Assembly (NCBI GenBank): GCA_965198095.1
Contig: OZ240239.1
Location: 2,976,001 to 3,040,000, forward strand
DNA length: 64,000 nucleotides
Reading direction: 5' to 3'
Source: CBDFJH01 sp965198095
GTDB taxonomy: Bacteria > Latescibacterota > UBA2968 > GCA-2709665
The notes under the pieces were generated by a model that did no database searches, had not been told where the DNA came from, and saw only the letters and a list, made by a program, of their open reading frames with translations. Of the stretch, positions 23,994-33,775 are shown piece after piece. Each line of letters opens with the position of its first letter. Position 1 is the stretch's first letter. Made by a program: the position numbers and the translations under genes.

Positions 23994-26900
23994 GTGTTTT
24001 CAAAAAAGAGCATGTCGTTGATCGCCGTCTTGGGGCTACTGATTTTTTCAGTTTACGCGACCGCCGGCCCGAATGCCAACGCCGTTTTGTCACTCGATCT
24101 GATCGCCGATGGCGGGGCGGGCAACCGGACGGATGACGGGATTACGTCGGGGACAGTTTCCGGTCAGGGCACAACCATCGCCATTGAGATCTTCGCAACG
24201 GGCGTGAGGACGTCCCTGATCGGTATGACCCTCGAATTTGACTTTGATTCCTCTCTGTTGTCCTTTGTCAAGGCCGAAAACAGCGCGTTTCCCCTCACGC
24301 TTCCGGAAGGCTCGACCGGCACCCACTTTGGAACGCGCAACCCGGTCACGTTGGCGTCTTCGGGTTTTCTGGCCCGCGCGGAGTTCACGACGGTTTCGGA
24401 CGTAACGGGCACGGAGTTTTCCATAGGCATCGAGTCGGTCACGCTCTCCGAGAGCACGACCTCGAGCGACGAACTCATAACCACGAGCGTGATCACGTTC
24501 AACGCCTCGCCTTCTCCGGACTTCGACGGCGATGACTGGGTGGGTTTCTCGGACTTCCTGATTTTCGCACAGGTGTTCGGATCCCAGCGGGGCGACGGGA
24601 CGTACGATGCCCGGATCGATCTGAACTCCGATGGTTCGATCGGTTTTACGGACTTTTTGATCTTTGCGCAGAGCTTTGGAAGTGCGCCGCCTTCAACGGG
24701 CGGCGGCAGCCCTGATCTCGTTGTCCAGTCCCCTTCGGTCAGCGACAATAACGTGGCTTCGGGCGCGACCTTCACGCTTGGCGCGACCGTCCGCAACCAG
24801 GGCAGCGGATCGTCTGCCGCCACGACGTTGCACTACTACCGCTCGGACGACGCGACCATCGACGCCACCGATACGGAGGTCGGCACGGACGCGGTGAGGG
24901 GACTTGCGGCCGGCCGCGCCAGCGCCGATTCGATCAGCCTGAATGCGCCTTCGGATGCTGGGACGTATTACTACGGGGCCTGTGTGGATGCGGTGACGGG
25001 TGAATCCGATTCCGGAAACAACTGCTCCGCTTCGGTGACCATTACTGTCGCGCCAGTGGCTCCGCCTGCCACCGGAGCGTCGAAGCTGTACTGGACAGAC
25101 TGGGGCACGGACAAGATACAGCGGTCCAACCTCGACGGCAGCGGTGTCGAAGACCTCGTCACCACAGGATTGGAGAGCCCAGACCGCATCGCGCTGGATG
25201 TGTCCGGCGGCAAGATGTACTGGACGGATGCGCTCGCGAAAAAGATACAGCGGTCCAACCTCGACGGCAGCGGTGTCGAGGACCTCGTCACCACAGGATT
25301 GGAGTTCCCAGCAGCCATCGCGGTGGATGTGTCCGGCGGCAAGATGTACTGGACGGATTTGGGCACAGCAAAGATACAGCGGTCCAACCTGGACGGCAGC
25401 GGCGTCGAAGACCTCGTCACCACAGGATTGGAGGGCCCACGAGGAGGCATCGCGCTGGATGTGTCCGGCGGCAAGATGTACTGGACGGATTTTCGCACAG
25501 CAAAGATACAGCGGTCCAACCTCGACGGCAGCGGCGTCGAAGACCTCGTCACCACAGGATTGAGGTGGCCATATGGCATCGCGGTGGATGTGTCCGGCGG
25601 CAAGATGTACTGGACGGATGCGCTCGCGAATAAGATACAGCGGTCCAACCTGGACGGCAGCGGTGTCGAAGACCTCGTCACCACAGGATTGGAGGGCCCA
25701 GCAGCCATCGCGCTGGATGTGTCCGGCGGCAAGATGTACTGGACGAATTTGGGCACGGCAAAGATACAGCGGTCCAACCTCGACGGCAGCGGTGTCGAAG
25801 ACCTCGTCACCACAGGATTGGAGAGCCTAGGCGGCATCGCGCTGGATTTTGTGCCCGTCGAGGCCGGGACGGATTTGGGGGTCCGGGCATCGGTCAGCGA
25901 TAACACCCTGACGCCGGGGCAGTCGTTCACGCTGTCGGTGACGGTGCGCAACCACGGGACCGAGCAAGCTGCCGCCACGACGCTGCGTTACTACCGTTCG
26001 GACGACGCGACCATTGACGCCACCGATACAGAGGTCGGCACGGACGGCGTGAGCAGCCTGTCGGCGGGGGACACGAGCGCCGAGTCGATCAACCTGACGG
26101 CGCCTTCAGAGGCAGGGACGTATTACTACGGGGCCTGTGTGGATGCGGTGACAGGTGAATCCGACACCGGAAACAACTGCTCCGCTGCCGTGAGTATAAC
26201 GGTTGCCGACGACAGGGCCGCGCTGGTCGCGCTTTACGAGGCGACGGATGGACCGAACTGGACGGACAAAGAGAACTGGTCGAGCGCCGCGCCCCTGGGC
26301 GAATGGTATGGCGTCACCACCGACGACAATGGGCGTGTAACCAATTTGAATCTGACGGATAACAGCCTGCAAGGGACGATTCCGGTGGAACTGGGACAGC
26401 TGACCAACCTCACAGAGTTGGATCTTAGCTCGAACCAGTTGACGGGTGCGATTCCGGTGGAACTGGGACAGCTGACCAAGCTCACATGGTTGGATCTTCG
26501 CGACAACCAATTGACGGGTGCGATTCCGGTGGAACTGGGACAGCTGACCAACCTCAGGGGTTTGCACCTTGACGTGAACACGTTGACGGGGCCGATTCCG
26601 ACGGGACTGGGACAGCTGACCAATCTCACATATTTGTACCTTAGCTGGAACCAGTTGACGGGTGCGATTCCGGTGGAACTGGGACAGCTGACCAACCTCA
26701 CAACTTTGTGGCTTAGCTCGAACCAGTTGACGGGTGCGATTCCGGTGGAACTGGGACAGCTGACCAACCTCACAAGCTTGAGCCTTTTCAACAACCAGTT
26801 GATGGGTGCGATTCCTCAGAGCCTGACCGGGCTGACCAAGCTGGATCAATTTTCTTTTTTTCACACGGGGCTATGTGCGCCGCTTAATGCGGCGTTCCAG

Positions 26901-28277
26901 ACCTGGCTTCAGGGCATTGACGAGGCCCTTGGTGAGAATTGCTCAGGAACGCCGCCGCCGTCCGGCAGCCCCGATTTGATAGTTGCGCTCTTGGTCCCGG
27001 TCCCCAACACGCTGTCGACCGGGCAAGCGTTTACGTTGGGCGCCACGGTTCGCAATCAGGGCAATGCTTCGTCGGCATCCACGACCTTGCGGTATTATCG
27101 CTCGTCTAACGCGACGATCTCGTCGAGGGACACGGAAGTGGGCACGGACGGCGTGAGCAGCCTGCCGGCGGGGGACACGAGTGCCGAGTCGATCAGCCTG
27201 AATGCGCCATCGGATGCCGGAACCTACTACTACGGTGCGTGCGTCCAGAGCGTCAGCGGCGAGAGCGATACCGGCAACAACTGCTCATCCGGCGTCACCG
27301 TCACCGTCAGCGGAACGCCGCCGCCGTCCGGTAGCCCCGATTTGATCGTTGAATCGCCCTCGGTCAACGACAACACGCCGAAGACTGGGCAATCGTTTAC
27401 GTTGCGCGCCACCGTTCGCAATCAGGGCAATGCTTCGTCGGCGTCCACGACCTTGCGGTATTATCGCTCGTCTAACGCGACGATCTCGTCGAGTGACACG
27501 GAAGTGGGCACGGACGGCGTGAGCAGCCTGCCGGCGGGGGACACGAGCGCCGAGTCGATCAGCCTGAATGCGCCATCGGATGCCGGAACCTACTACTACG
27601 GGGCGTGTGTCGAAAGCGTCAGCGGCGAGAGCGATACCGGCAACAACTGCTCATCCGGCGCCACCGTCACCGTCAGCGCAACGCCGCCGCCGTCCGGTAG
27701 CCCCGATTTGATCGTTGAATCGCCCTCGGTCAACGACAACACGCTGACGACCGGGCAATCGTTTACGTTGCGCGCCACGGTTCGCAATCAGGGCAATGCT
27801 ACCTCGGCGTCCACGACCTTGCGGTATTATCGCTCGTCTAACGCGACGATCTCGTCGAGTGACACGGAAGTGGGCACGGACGGCGTGAGCAGCCTGTCGG
27901 CGGGGGACACGAGCGCCGAGTCGATCAGCCTGACCGCCCCATCGAGTGCTGGGACCTACTACTACGGCGCCTGCGTTGATAACGTCAGCGGCGAGAGCGA
28001 TACCGGCAACAACTGCTCATCCAGCGTCACCGTCACCGTCAGCGGTGGAGGCGGCGGGACCAGCCAAACGTGCGCCGTGGGGTTGGAGCTGAATCCGGGA
28101 GACGGATGCAGTGGCTCCGGTTACACTCTTCGCAACGATGCCAGCGTTCTGGTTGTGGATGGCAATATCGGTGGCATTCGGTTGAGCAATACGCGCTTCA
28201 GCGGCGGCAGCGTCAACTTGAACAACATGCGCATTACCAGAAGCGGCAATGTCTGGACGATCGTCAGCCTGCCTTAA
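23994..28277 (+). CDS. secreted cohesin-dockerin-CARDB-YWTD propeller-LRR protein
   Basis: A 1427-aa protein from a GTG with AGAGGAGG eight bases upstream. Order: signal peptide (1-24, SLIAVLGLLIFSVYATAG), cohesin-like beta domain (about 28-165), dockerin with two calcium loops DFDGDDWVGFSD and DLNSDGSIGFTD (176-230), CARDB 1 (240-355), six LDL-receptor YWTD/LY blades KMYWTD...KIQRSNLDGSGVEDL (365-620), CARDB 2, a plant-type LRR array (about 741-984, LTNLTELDLSSNQLTGAIP), CARDB 3-5 (986-1352) and a 75-aa cap ending in GNVWTIVSLP. All are extracellular binding modules; no enzyme is seen. Probably a surface-displayed adhesion or scaffold protein. Cohesin and dockerin in one chain could allow self-assembly. 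Confidence 0.88.
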   Translation: MFSKKSMSLIAVLGLLIFSVYATAGPNANAVLSLDLIADGGAGNRTDDGITSGTVSGQGTTIAIEIFATGVRTSLIGMTLEFDFDSSLLSFVKAENSAFPLTLPEGSTGTHFGTRNPVTLASSGFLARAEFTTVSDVTGTEFSIGIESVTLSESTTSSDELITTSVITFNASPSPDFDGDDWVGFSDFLIFAQVFGSQRGDGTYDARIDLNSDGSIGFTDFLIFAQSFGSAPPSTGGGSPDLVVQSPSVSDNNVASGATFTLGATVRNQGSGSSAATTLHYYRSDDATIDATDTEVGTDAVRGLAAGRASADSISLNAPSDAGTYYYGACVDAVTGESDSGNNCSASVTITVAPVAPPATGASKLYWTDWGTDKIQRSNLDGSGVEDLVTTGLESPDRIALDVSGGKMYWTDALAKKIQRSNLDGSGVEDLVTTGLEFPAAIAVDVSGGKMYWTDLGTAKIQRSNLDGSGVEDLVTTGLEGPRGGIALDVSGGKMYWTDFRTAKIQRSNLDGSGVEDLVTTGLRWPYGIAVDVSGGKMYWTDALANKIQRSNLDGSGVEDLVTTGLEGPAAIALDVSGGKMYWTNLGTAKIQRSNLDGSGVEDLVTTGLESLGGIALDFVPVEAGTDLGVRASVSDNTLTPGQSFTLSVTVRNHGTEQAAATTLRYYRSDDATIDATDTEVGTDGVSSLSAGDTSAESINLTAPSEAGTYYYGACVDAVTGESDTGNNCSAAVSITVADDRAALVALYEATDGPNWTDKENWSSAAPLGEWYGVTTDDNGRVTNLNLTDNSLQGTIPVELGQLTNLTELDLSSNQLTGAIPVELGQLTKLTWLDLRDNQLTGAIPVELGQLTNLRGLHLDVNTLTGPIPTGLGQLTNLTYLYLSWNQLTGAIPVELGQLTNLTTLWLSSNQLTGAIPVELGQLTNLTSLSLFNNQLMGAIPQSLTGLTKLDQFSFFHTGLCAPLNAAFQTWLQGIDEALGENCSGTPPPSGSPDLIVALLVPVPNTLSTGQAFTLGATVRNQGNASSASTTLRYYRSSNATISSRDTEVGTDGVSSLPAGDTSAESISLNAPSDAGTYYYGACVQSVSGESDTGNNCSSGVTVTVSGTPPPSGSPDLIVESPSVNDNTPKTGQSFTLRATVRNQGNASSASTTLRYYRSSNATISSSDTEVGTDGVSSLPAGDTSAESISLNAPSDAGTYYYGACVESVSGESDTGNNCSSGATVTVSATPPPSGSPDLIVESPSVNDNTLTTGQSFTLRATVRNQGNATSASTTLRYYRSSNATISSSDTEVGTDGVSSLSAGDTSAESISLTAPSSAGTYYYGACVDNVSGESDTGNNCSSSVTVTVSGGGGGTSQTCAVGLELNPGDGCSGSGYTLRNDASVLVVDGNIGGIRLSNTRFSGGSVNLNNMRITRSGNVWTIVSLP

Positions 28278-28588
28278 GGTGATGTGATCGAAGACAGCGC
28301 ATCAATGGAACACGCATCGCAACACGAGAACCCGTGTAACCCATGAACTCGCGCAGCACCGGGAAGCGGCGCGTCGCTGGCGGCTTTTGCAGGGCAAGCG
28401 TCTGTGACCGACATCGTGATCCACTTAATCACAGGGAGGATCATTTGCGCTTCCGAATGCGACGTGACGGTGACGCGTTCTAAACGATAGACATCGCGCC
28501 GGCGGAGCTCATTTCGTAGCGCCCGGTCGTCGTTTTCAGCGGAATGTCGGAGCCGGCGGCCTCTTTATCACAGAAGGAGGATACCCCC
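28198..28588 (+). promoter_or_regulatory. shared leader cassette, copy 2 (long form)
   Basis: About 390 bases, running from the last codons of the upstream gene to the GTG at 28589, are nearly identical to 41523-41921. The 3' third also matches the regions before 23994 and 33776, including GACGTGACGGTGACGCGTTC and the AAGGAGG ribosome site. No open frame is convincing here. It is both intergenic leader and duplicated recombination substrate. Confidence 0.7.
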
Positions 28589-31243
28589 GTGTTTTCAAGA
28601 AAGGGCATGTCGTTGATCGCCGTCTTGGGGCTACTGATTTTCTCGGTTTACGCGACCGCCGGCCCCAATGCCAACGCCGTTTTGTCACTCGATCTCATCG
28701 CCGATGGCGGGGCGGGCAACGGGACGGATGATGGGATTACGTCGGGGACGGTTTCCGGTCAGGGCACAACCATCGCCATGGAGATCTTCGCAACGGGCGT
28801 GAGGACGTCCCTGATCGGTATGTTCCTCGAATTTGACTTTGATTCCTCTCTGTTATCCTTTGTCGAGGCCGAAAACAGCGCGTTTTTCCTCGCGGTTCCG
28901 GCAGGCTCGACCGGCACCCTCTTTGGAACGCTCAACCCGGCCAGGTTGGCGTCTTCGGGTCTTCTGGCGCGCGCGGAGTTCACGACGGTTTCAGACGTAA
29001 CGGGTCGTGAGTTTTCCATTGGGATCGAGTCGGTCACGCTCGCCGAGAACACGACCTCGAGCGACGAACTCATAACCACGAGCGTGATCACGTTCAACGC
29101 CTCGCCTTCTCCAGACTTTGACGGCGATGACTGGGTGGGTTTCTCGGACTTCCTGATTTTCGCACAGGCGTTCGGATCCGAGCGGGGCGACGGGACGTAC
29201 GATGCCCGAATCGATCTGAATTCCGACGGTTCGATCGGTTTTACGGACTTTTTGATCTTTGCGCAGAGCTTTGGAAGTGCGCCGCCTTCAACGGGCGGCG
29301 GCAGCCCTGATCTCGTTGTCCAATCCCCTTCGGTCAGCGACAATAACGTGGCTTCGGGCGCGACCTTCACGCTGGGTGCGACCGTCCGCAACCAGGGCAA
29401 CGGATCGTCTGCCACCACGACGTTGCACTACTACCGCTCGACCGACGCGACGGTCTCCACGAGCGATACGGAGGTCGGCACGGACGCGGTGCGGGGACTT
29501 GCGGCCGGCCGCGCCAGCGCCGAGTCGATCAACCTCACGGCGCCATCGGATGCCGGAACCTATTACTACGGGGCGTGTGTAGATGCGGTGACGGGTGAAT
29601 CCGATACCGGGAACAACTGCTCCGCTGCCGTGAGTATAACGGTTGCCGCAGTGACCCCGCCTGGCGCTGGGGGTGTGAACAGGATGTACTGGACGGAGTG
29701 GAACACGGAATCGATACGGCGTTCCGACCTCGACGGTAGCGGTATCGAAAACCTCGTCACCACAGGATTGGCCGCGCCAGGCGGCATCGCCTTGGACGTG
29801 GCCGGCGGCAAGATGTACTGGACGGATTGGGGCACGGATAAGATCCAGCGGTCCAACCTTGACGGCAGCGGTGTCGAAGACCTCATCACAGGATTGACCT
29901 CGCCATACGCCATCGCGTTGGACGTGGCCGGCGGCAAAATGTACTGGACGGATGCGATAGCGGACAAGATCCAGCGGTCCAACCTCGACGGCAGCGGTGT
30001 CGAAGACCTCATCACAGGATTGGACGCGCCAGGCGGCATCGCGTTGGACGTGGCCGGCGGCAAAATGTACTGGACGGATGGTGGGGACACGGATAAGATC
30101 CAGCGGTCCAACCTGGACGGCAGCGGCGTTGAAGACCTCGTGACCTCGGGGCTGGACGAACCAGAAGGCATCGCGCTGGACGTGGCCGGCGGCAAAATGT
30201 ACTGGGCGGATAGTGGAGAGCAGGGTAGGGACACGGATAAGATCCAGCGGTCCAACCTCGACGGCAGCGGCGTTGAAAACCTCGTCACCACAGGATTCTG
30301 GGATCCAAGAAGTATCGCGTTGGACGTGGCCGGGGGCAAGATGTACTGGACGCATTCGAGGGCTAAGATCCAGCGGTCCAACCTCGACGGCAGCGGTGTC
30401 GAGAACCTCATCACGGGATTGGGTTGGCCACTCGGCATCGCGTTGGGTTTTGTGCTCGTCGAGGCCGGGGAGGGTTTGGTGGTCCGGGCATCGGTCAGCG
30501 ATAACACCCTGACGCCGGGGCAGTCCTTCACGTTGAGCGCCACAGTACGCAACCAGGGGACCGAGCAAGCTGCCGCCACGACGCTACGCTACTACCGCTC
30601 GTCTAACGCGACGATCTCGTCGAGTGACACGGAAGTGGGCACGGACGGCGTGAGCAGCCTGCCGGCGGGGGACACGAGCGCCGAGTCGATCAACCTCACA
30701 GCGCCTTCAGATGCAGGGACGTATTACTACGGGGCCTGTGTGGATGCGGTGACAGGTGAATCCGATACCGGAAACAACTGCTCGGCCGCCGTGAGTATAA
30801 CGGTTGCCGCGGTGACCCCGCCTGGCGGTGATAGTGGCGACGAGATTTCTATCTCGAATGTAACTTGCTCGGGCAGTTATCTGTTTGGTAACTCTGGTTC
30901 GGCCACGATCTCCATAACCGGCACCGTTTATGCAAACCGGTCCGTGATTTCGCTAACACTCACCGGGTTTGCAAACGGAAAATTCGTGGGGAGTCATTTC
31001 ATAGGTATCCTTGGCGCTGGCAAATCTGAGGGCTTCTCCATATTCGGCATCATCTCCACATCTGGGACCAGCCTCGATTGCAGCGTGTCTGCAGAGTACA
31101 ATTTCTTCACCACCGGTAGTTCCAAGGTGACCGCCGGAGACGCTGAGTCGTCAGAGCAGGCCCGTGCGCAGGGGAGCCTGTCCGCGTCATCAGCACCGCT
31201 CAACCGAAATCGAACTCTTGAAAAGCCCCAGGAAGTAGAGTGA
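28589..31243 (+). CDS. secreted cohesin-dockerin-CARDB-YWTD propeller protein
   Basis: An 884-aa paralogue of the gene at 23994, from a GTG with AGAAGGAGG upstream; the frame is open to 28544 but the leader and paralogues place the start here. Order: signal peptide, cohesin-like domain, dockerin (from residue 176), CARDB 1, six YWTD/LY blades (about 365-620; one has an EQGRDTDK insertion), CARDB 2 (624-742), and a unique C-terminal beta-sandwich-like domain (743-860) with two cysteines. The last 40 residues are Ser/Ala/Arg-rich. It lacks LRRs and the GNVWTI cap. Likely an extracellular binding protein displayed through its dockerin; ligand unknown. Confidence 0.87.
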   Translation: MFSRKGMSLIAVLGLLIFSVYATAGPNANAVLSLDLIADGGAGNGTDDGITSGTVSGQGTTIAMEIFATGVRTSLIGMFLEFDFDSSLLSFVEAENSAFFLAVPAGSTGTLFGTLNPARLASSGLLARAEFTTVSDVTGREFSIGIESVTLAENTTSSDELITTSVITFNASPSPDFDGDDWVGFSDFLIFAQAFGSERGDGTYDARIDLNSDGSIGFTDFLIFAQSFGSAPPSTGGGSPDLVVQSPSVSDNNVASGATFTLGATVRNQGNGSSATTTLHYYRSTDATVSTSDTEVGTDAVRGLAAGRASAESINLTAPSDAGTYYYGACVDAVTGESDTGNNCSAAVSITVAAVTPPGAGGVNRMYWTEWNTESIRRSDLDGSGIENLVTTGLAAPGGIALDVAGGKMYWTDWGTDKIQRSNLDGSGVEDLITGLTSPYAIALDVAGGKMYWTDAIADKIQRSNLDGSGVEDLITGLDAPGGIALDVAGGKMYWTDGGDTDKIQRSNLDGSGVEDLVTSGLDEPEGIALDVAGGKMYWADSGEQGRDTDKIQRSNLDGSGVENLVTTGFWDPRSIALDVAGGKMYWTHSRAKIQRSNLDGSGVENLITGLGWPLGIALGFVLVEAGEGLVVRASVSDNTLTPGQSFTLSATVRNQGTEQAAATTLRYYRSSNATISSSDTEVGTDGVSSLPAGDTSAESINLTAPSDAGTYYYGACVDAVTGESDTGNNCSAAVSITVAAVTPPGGDSGDEISISNVTCSGSYLFGNSGSATISITGTVYANRSVISLTLTGFANGKFVGSHFIGILGAGKSEGFSIFGIISTSGTSLDCSVSAEYNFFTTGSSKVTAGDAESSEQARAQGSLSASSAPLNRNRTLEKPQEVE

Positions 31244-31606
31244 TGTTCAACCACATAGTCAAACTCTGCGAGTCTCCCCGGCAAAGCCGGGGGCTTACTA
31301 CGGTTAGTTACACGGCCTCATCGCCGCGCCGAGATATTGTCAAATGTTGTGGATGGCGGCGAGCGCATCCTGATGGATTAAGCGGCGGCTTTGATGTCTC
31401 CATTATGAGATTTATGTGAAATACGCCAGGCGCTAAGAAGCTGTGCGCACGCGGCAACGCCGGTACGCCGCCGCCATGACTGCGCCAGCGGCCGTGCTGC
31501 TGTTTTCGAGACTTGCAGCGAGCTGTTCCGCCGCGAGGGCGCAATCGCCGCCGGATTGGGCCCGACCGGTCCTGCGTTTGGGGTAACTCTACACGAGGAG
31601 GTTGAT
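31244..31606. other. intergenic region with a strong GC hairpin
   Basis: About 360 bases without a convincing gene. At 31276-31292 CCCCGGC-AAA-GCCGGGG forms a seven-pair hairpin followed by GCTTAC, possibly a terminator for the upstream gene although no T-run follows. The remainder is GC-rich and unassigned. AGGAGG at its end belongs to the next gene. Confidence 0.55.
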
Positions 31607-32416
31607 ATGCTAAAGTTTCATCTTGTATGCGTCTGCGCGGTGTTCGTATTGGCCGGATCGGCGTTGGCAGGAGACATCACGCGGGGATTGACCATCACCG
31701 GCGGGGAGAACGCGTTCGCGGCGCTCGAGCTGGAGCGGGTGAACGATTCCGACGCAGGGGACAAGACTCTGACGGTGCGTCTATCGCTGTCGCAGGCCAG
31801 CAGGCTGAAGGGATACGGCCTCACGCTGCAATACGATCCCGCCAAATATGAGTTCCTGGAAGCCAGGGAACTGGACGGAAACCTGCTGGCGTCGGGTTCA
31901 AACCGGGAAACGCTATTCCTGTCTTCGAACCGTACGCCTGGAGAACTGAATATCGGCGCGGTGAGGGTCGACGGTCAGGGCGCCAGCGGCGAGGGCGCGC
32001 TCTCGGAGCTTGTCTTCGAGGCAAGCGGCAAGCCGTCGCCTGCGGATTTTCAGGTCTCCGAGAGCGTGCTGGTGGGCGTGGATGGCGCCGTGGATCTGCT
32101 GGCCCGCGTTGAAATCGGGAATCTACGGGCGCTGCCGGATCAATACGGTCTGAACCAGAACATGCCCAATCCGTTCAACCCCTCCACGGCAATCCGATAC
32201 CAGCTTCCCGAGGCGGGGCCGGTCCGGCTGTCCGTATATAATCTGCTGGGCCAGGAGGTGCGCGAACTGGTGAACGAGAGCAAGGAGGCGGGATCGTTTA
32301 CGGCCACGTGGGACGGGACGGACGCATTGGGCCGGCGCGTGGCCAGCGGCATTTATCTGTATCGCATACAAGCCGGCGATTTTTCGGCCTCCAGGCGGAT
32401 GTTGCTGTTGAAGTAG
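31607..32416 (+). CDS. secreted cohesin-like + C-terminal sorting-domain protein
   Basis: A 269-aa protein from ATG at 31607 (AGGAGG five bases upstream; the longer frame from 31556 is not needed). Order: signal peptide (MLKFHLVCVCAVFVLAGSALA), a cohesin-like domain (about 20-175; YGLTLQYDPAKYEFLEAREL, then LSELVFEASG), a linker, and a FlgD-like/T9SS-type C-terminal module (PNPFNPSTAIRYQLPEAGP, WDGTDALGRRVASGIYLYR, MLLLK). Such modules direct secretion or attachment at the cell surface in FCB bacteria. With its single cohesin it could be a surface anchor for the dockerin-bearing neighbours. The last 270 bases are almost identical to 48121-48390. Confidence 0.85.
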   Translation: MLKFHLVCVCAVFVLAGSALAGDITRGLTITGGENAFAALELERVNDSDAGDKTLTVRLSLSQASRLKGYGLTLQYDPAKYEFLEARELDGNLLASGSNRETLFLSSNRTPGELNIGAVRVDGQGASGEGALSELVFEASGKPSPADFQVSESVLVGVDGAVDLLARVEIGNLRALPDQYGLNQNMPNPFNPSTAIRYQLPEAGPVRLSVYNLLGQEVRELVNESKEAGSFTATWDGTDALGRRVASGIYLYRIQAGDFSASRRMLLLK

Positions 32417-32551
32417 ATCTGAAACAGATGGACACTCGTCGCCCATTGTCCGGGACGTTCGCGCTGCCGGGAGTCTCTATGCGGAATATCAAGGTCTTTA
32501 ACGTCGCGACCCGGAAAAGGAGAAAGTTTCGTTCCTGAATAGGAGGATGCG
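32417..32551. other. short gene-free stretch
   Basis: No gene, hairpin or promoter pair stands out; the last bases (AATAGGAGGATGCG) form a strong ribosome site for the small frame that follows. Confidence 0.4.
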
Positions 32552-32752
32552 ATGCGACTGCTTGCAAGACAATTGAGAAACCTGGCCCTTCGTAGTCGGG
32601 GAGATCCTCTGTTGGGAAAACAGCGCTACCCAACTATACGAATGAGGACTTCACTCGTGGAGCCAGATCAGTCCACCAATCTGAACTCCGGCGGAGTGTC
32701 CAATTTTATACCGGCGAATTTGTCAAAGATTACACCGTTGATGATAAGTTAG
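32552..32752 (+). CDS. possible small hypothetical protein
   Basis: A 66-codon frame with an excellent ribosome site (AGGAGG six bases before ATG). The product is basic at the N-terminus (MRLLARQLRNLALRSRG) with no signal peptide or recognised domain. It could be a real small gene or the start of a decayed longer one, since downstream sequence to 32807 shows no continuation. Kept only because of the ribosome site. Confidence 0.3.
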   Translation: MRLLARQLRNLALRSRGDPLLGKQRYPTIRMRTSLVEPDQSTNLNSGGVSNFIPANLSKITPLMIS

Positions 32753-32807
32753 CCTTAATTCGAAAATAAAGTAGTTAGATCTTTAACCAAAAGGAGGGAG
32801 GTTGGCT

Positions 32808-33128
32808 ATGAGGACTCTGCTTGTAGTCGTTGCGGTACTATTCGCTCTTTCATGCACTGAGGAGACTACGGAGCGTATCGTCACGACTACCACCACGACT
32901 GACAATCAGAGTGTGTGCAGTACTCAGGCTTGTACTGGGGGATTATCAGTCTGCCCTGGGAAAAGCTGCACTCATCCGAATGGCACGTGCTTCTCTGTTG
33001 ACAGTTCTGGACGAGGGAAGTTTGGGACTGTTAGTGCTGGCACGGGTATAGATATAAGTGCCTCGAATGTAACTTTTGTAGCGAGCAAAGGAGACGGGAA
33101 TTGCTGGACGATTAACTCGGTGCGCTGA
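32808..33128 (+). CDS. small cysteine-rich lipoprotein
   Basis: A 106-aa protein from ATG at 32808 with AAGGAGGGAGG upstream. A type II signal peptide ends in the lipobox LFALSC, so it should be lipid-anchored. A threonine run (TTTTTTD) follows, then several cysteines (CSTQAC, CPGKSC, GTCF) that may form disulphides. The C-terminus NVTFVASKGDGNCWTINSV resembles the GNVWTIVSLP cap of the 1427-aa protein. Function unknown; probably an exported partner of the surface cluster. Confidence 0.6.
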   Translation: MRTLLVVVAVLFALSCTEETTERIVTTTTTTDNQSVCSTQACTGGLSVCPGKSCTHPNGTCFSVDSSGRGKFGTVSAGTGIDISASNVTFVASKGDGNCWTINSVR

Positions 33129-33645
33129 GTGAGATTGAAAGCGGAACCCTTTAATTCTCTGCAATTTTGGTTCGATATCCAGGAGTGCCGTTGCCAGCCA
33201 CCGATATCGCTGATCGGAGTTGTTCCAGCGCTTGACATTTCGGGTGCGCTGTGCCACCATCGCGTTGAGGGATTCGATACAGTTGGTGGTGCGAAAGGAT
33301 CGCTTGAGTTGCAGCATCAGTCCCAAGCGATGCAGAGTGAGGGTTCCTTCGAGGCCTTCTTCCAAGCTGTTCAGGGCGCCGATGCATTCATCAACGCCAA
33401 GGAGGGTTTGAGGGCCTCCAGCGCGGCTTTGGCGGCTTTGTAGGTCTCTTGGTCGTAGGCATCGTGTAGCGCCTTTCTGACCTGGTCGTGCTGTGATTTG
33501 GGCAGATAGGCGATCACATTTTCCCGTTTGTGCCACTGACAGCGTTGGATGGCGACATAGCCGGAGTTACATTCGATGGGCGGCAGATCGGAAGGAACAG
33601 GATAGCGATCGAGGTGACCGCCGAGGATGAGGTGACGATCGGCAG
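33129..33645 (-). pseudogene. IS256/mutator-type transposase C-terminal remnant
   Basis: On the minus strand the sequence SFRTTNCIESLNAMVAQRTR then NVKRWNNSDQRYRWLATAL is the conserved end of IS256-family (mutator) transposases. An upstream piece (VIAYLPKSQHDQVRKALHDA and YDQETYKAAKAALEALK) is in another frame, so at least one frameshift separates them, and the N-terminal catalytic half is missing. No terminal inverted repeats were found. It abuts the leader cassette of the next gene, so this IS copy has been partly deleted. Confidence 0.8.
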
Positions 33646-33775
33646 TACGACGTGACGGTGACGCGTTCTAAACGATAGACATCGCGCCTGCGGAGCCCAT
33701 CTTGTCGCGCCCGGTCGTCGTTTTCAGCGGCATGTCGGAGCCGGCGGCCTCTTTATCGCAGAGAAGGATGCCCCC
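33646..33775 (+). promoter_or_regulatory. shared leader cassette, copy 3
   Basis: GACGTGACGGTGACGCGTTC, then ATAGACATCGCGCC, GGTCGTCGTTTTCAGCGG and CTCTTTATCGCAGAGAAGG up to the GTG repeat the leader before 28589 and 41922. The transposase remnant ends exactly where this copy begins, so the longer left part has been replaced. Confidence 0.65.

Noticed and set aside
29288..30579. Long antisense frames across the YWTD and CARDB regions (also 24971-25978, 36548-38902, 39656-40711)
   Set aside because: Repeat-derived shadows of the plus-strand genes, with biased composition and no family match.
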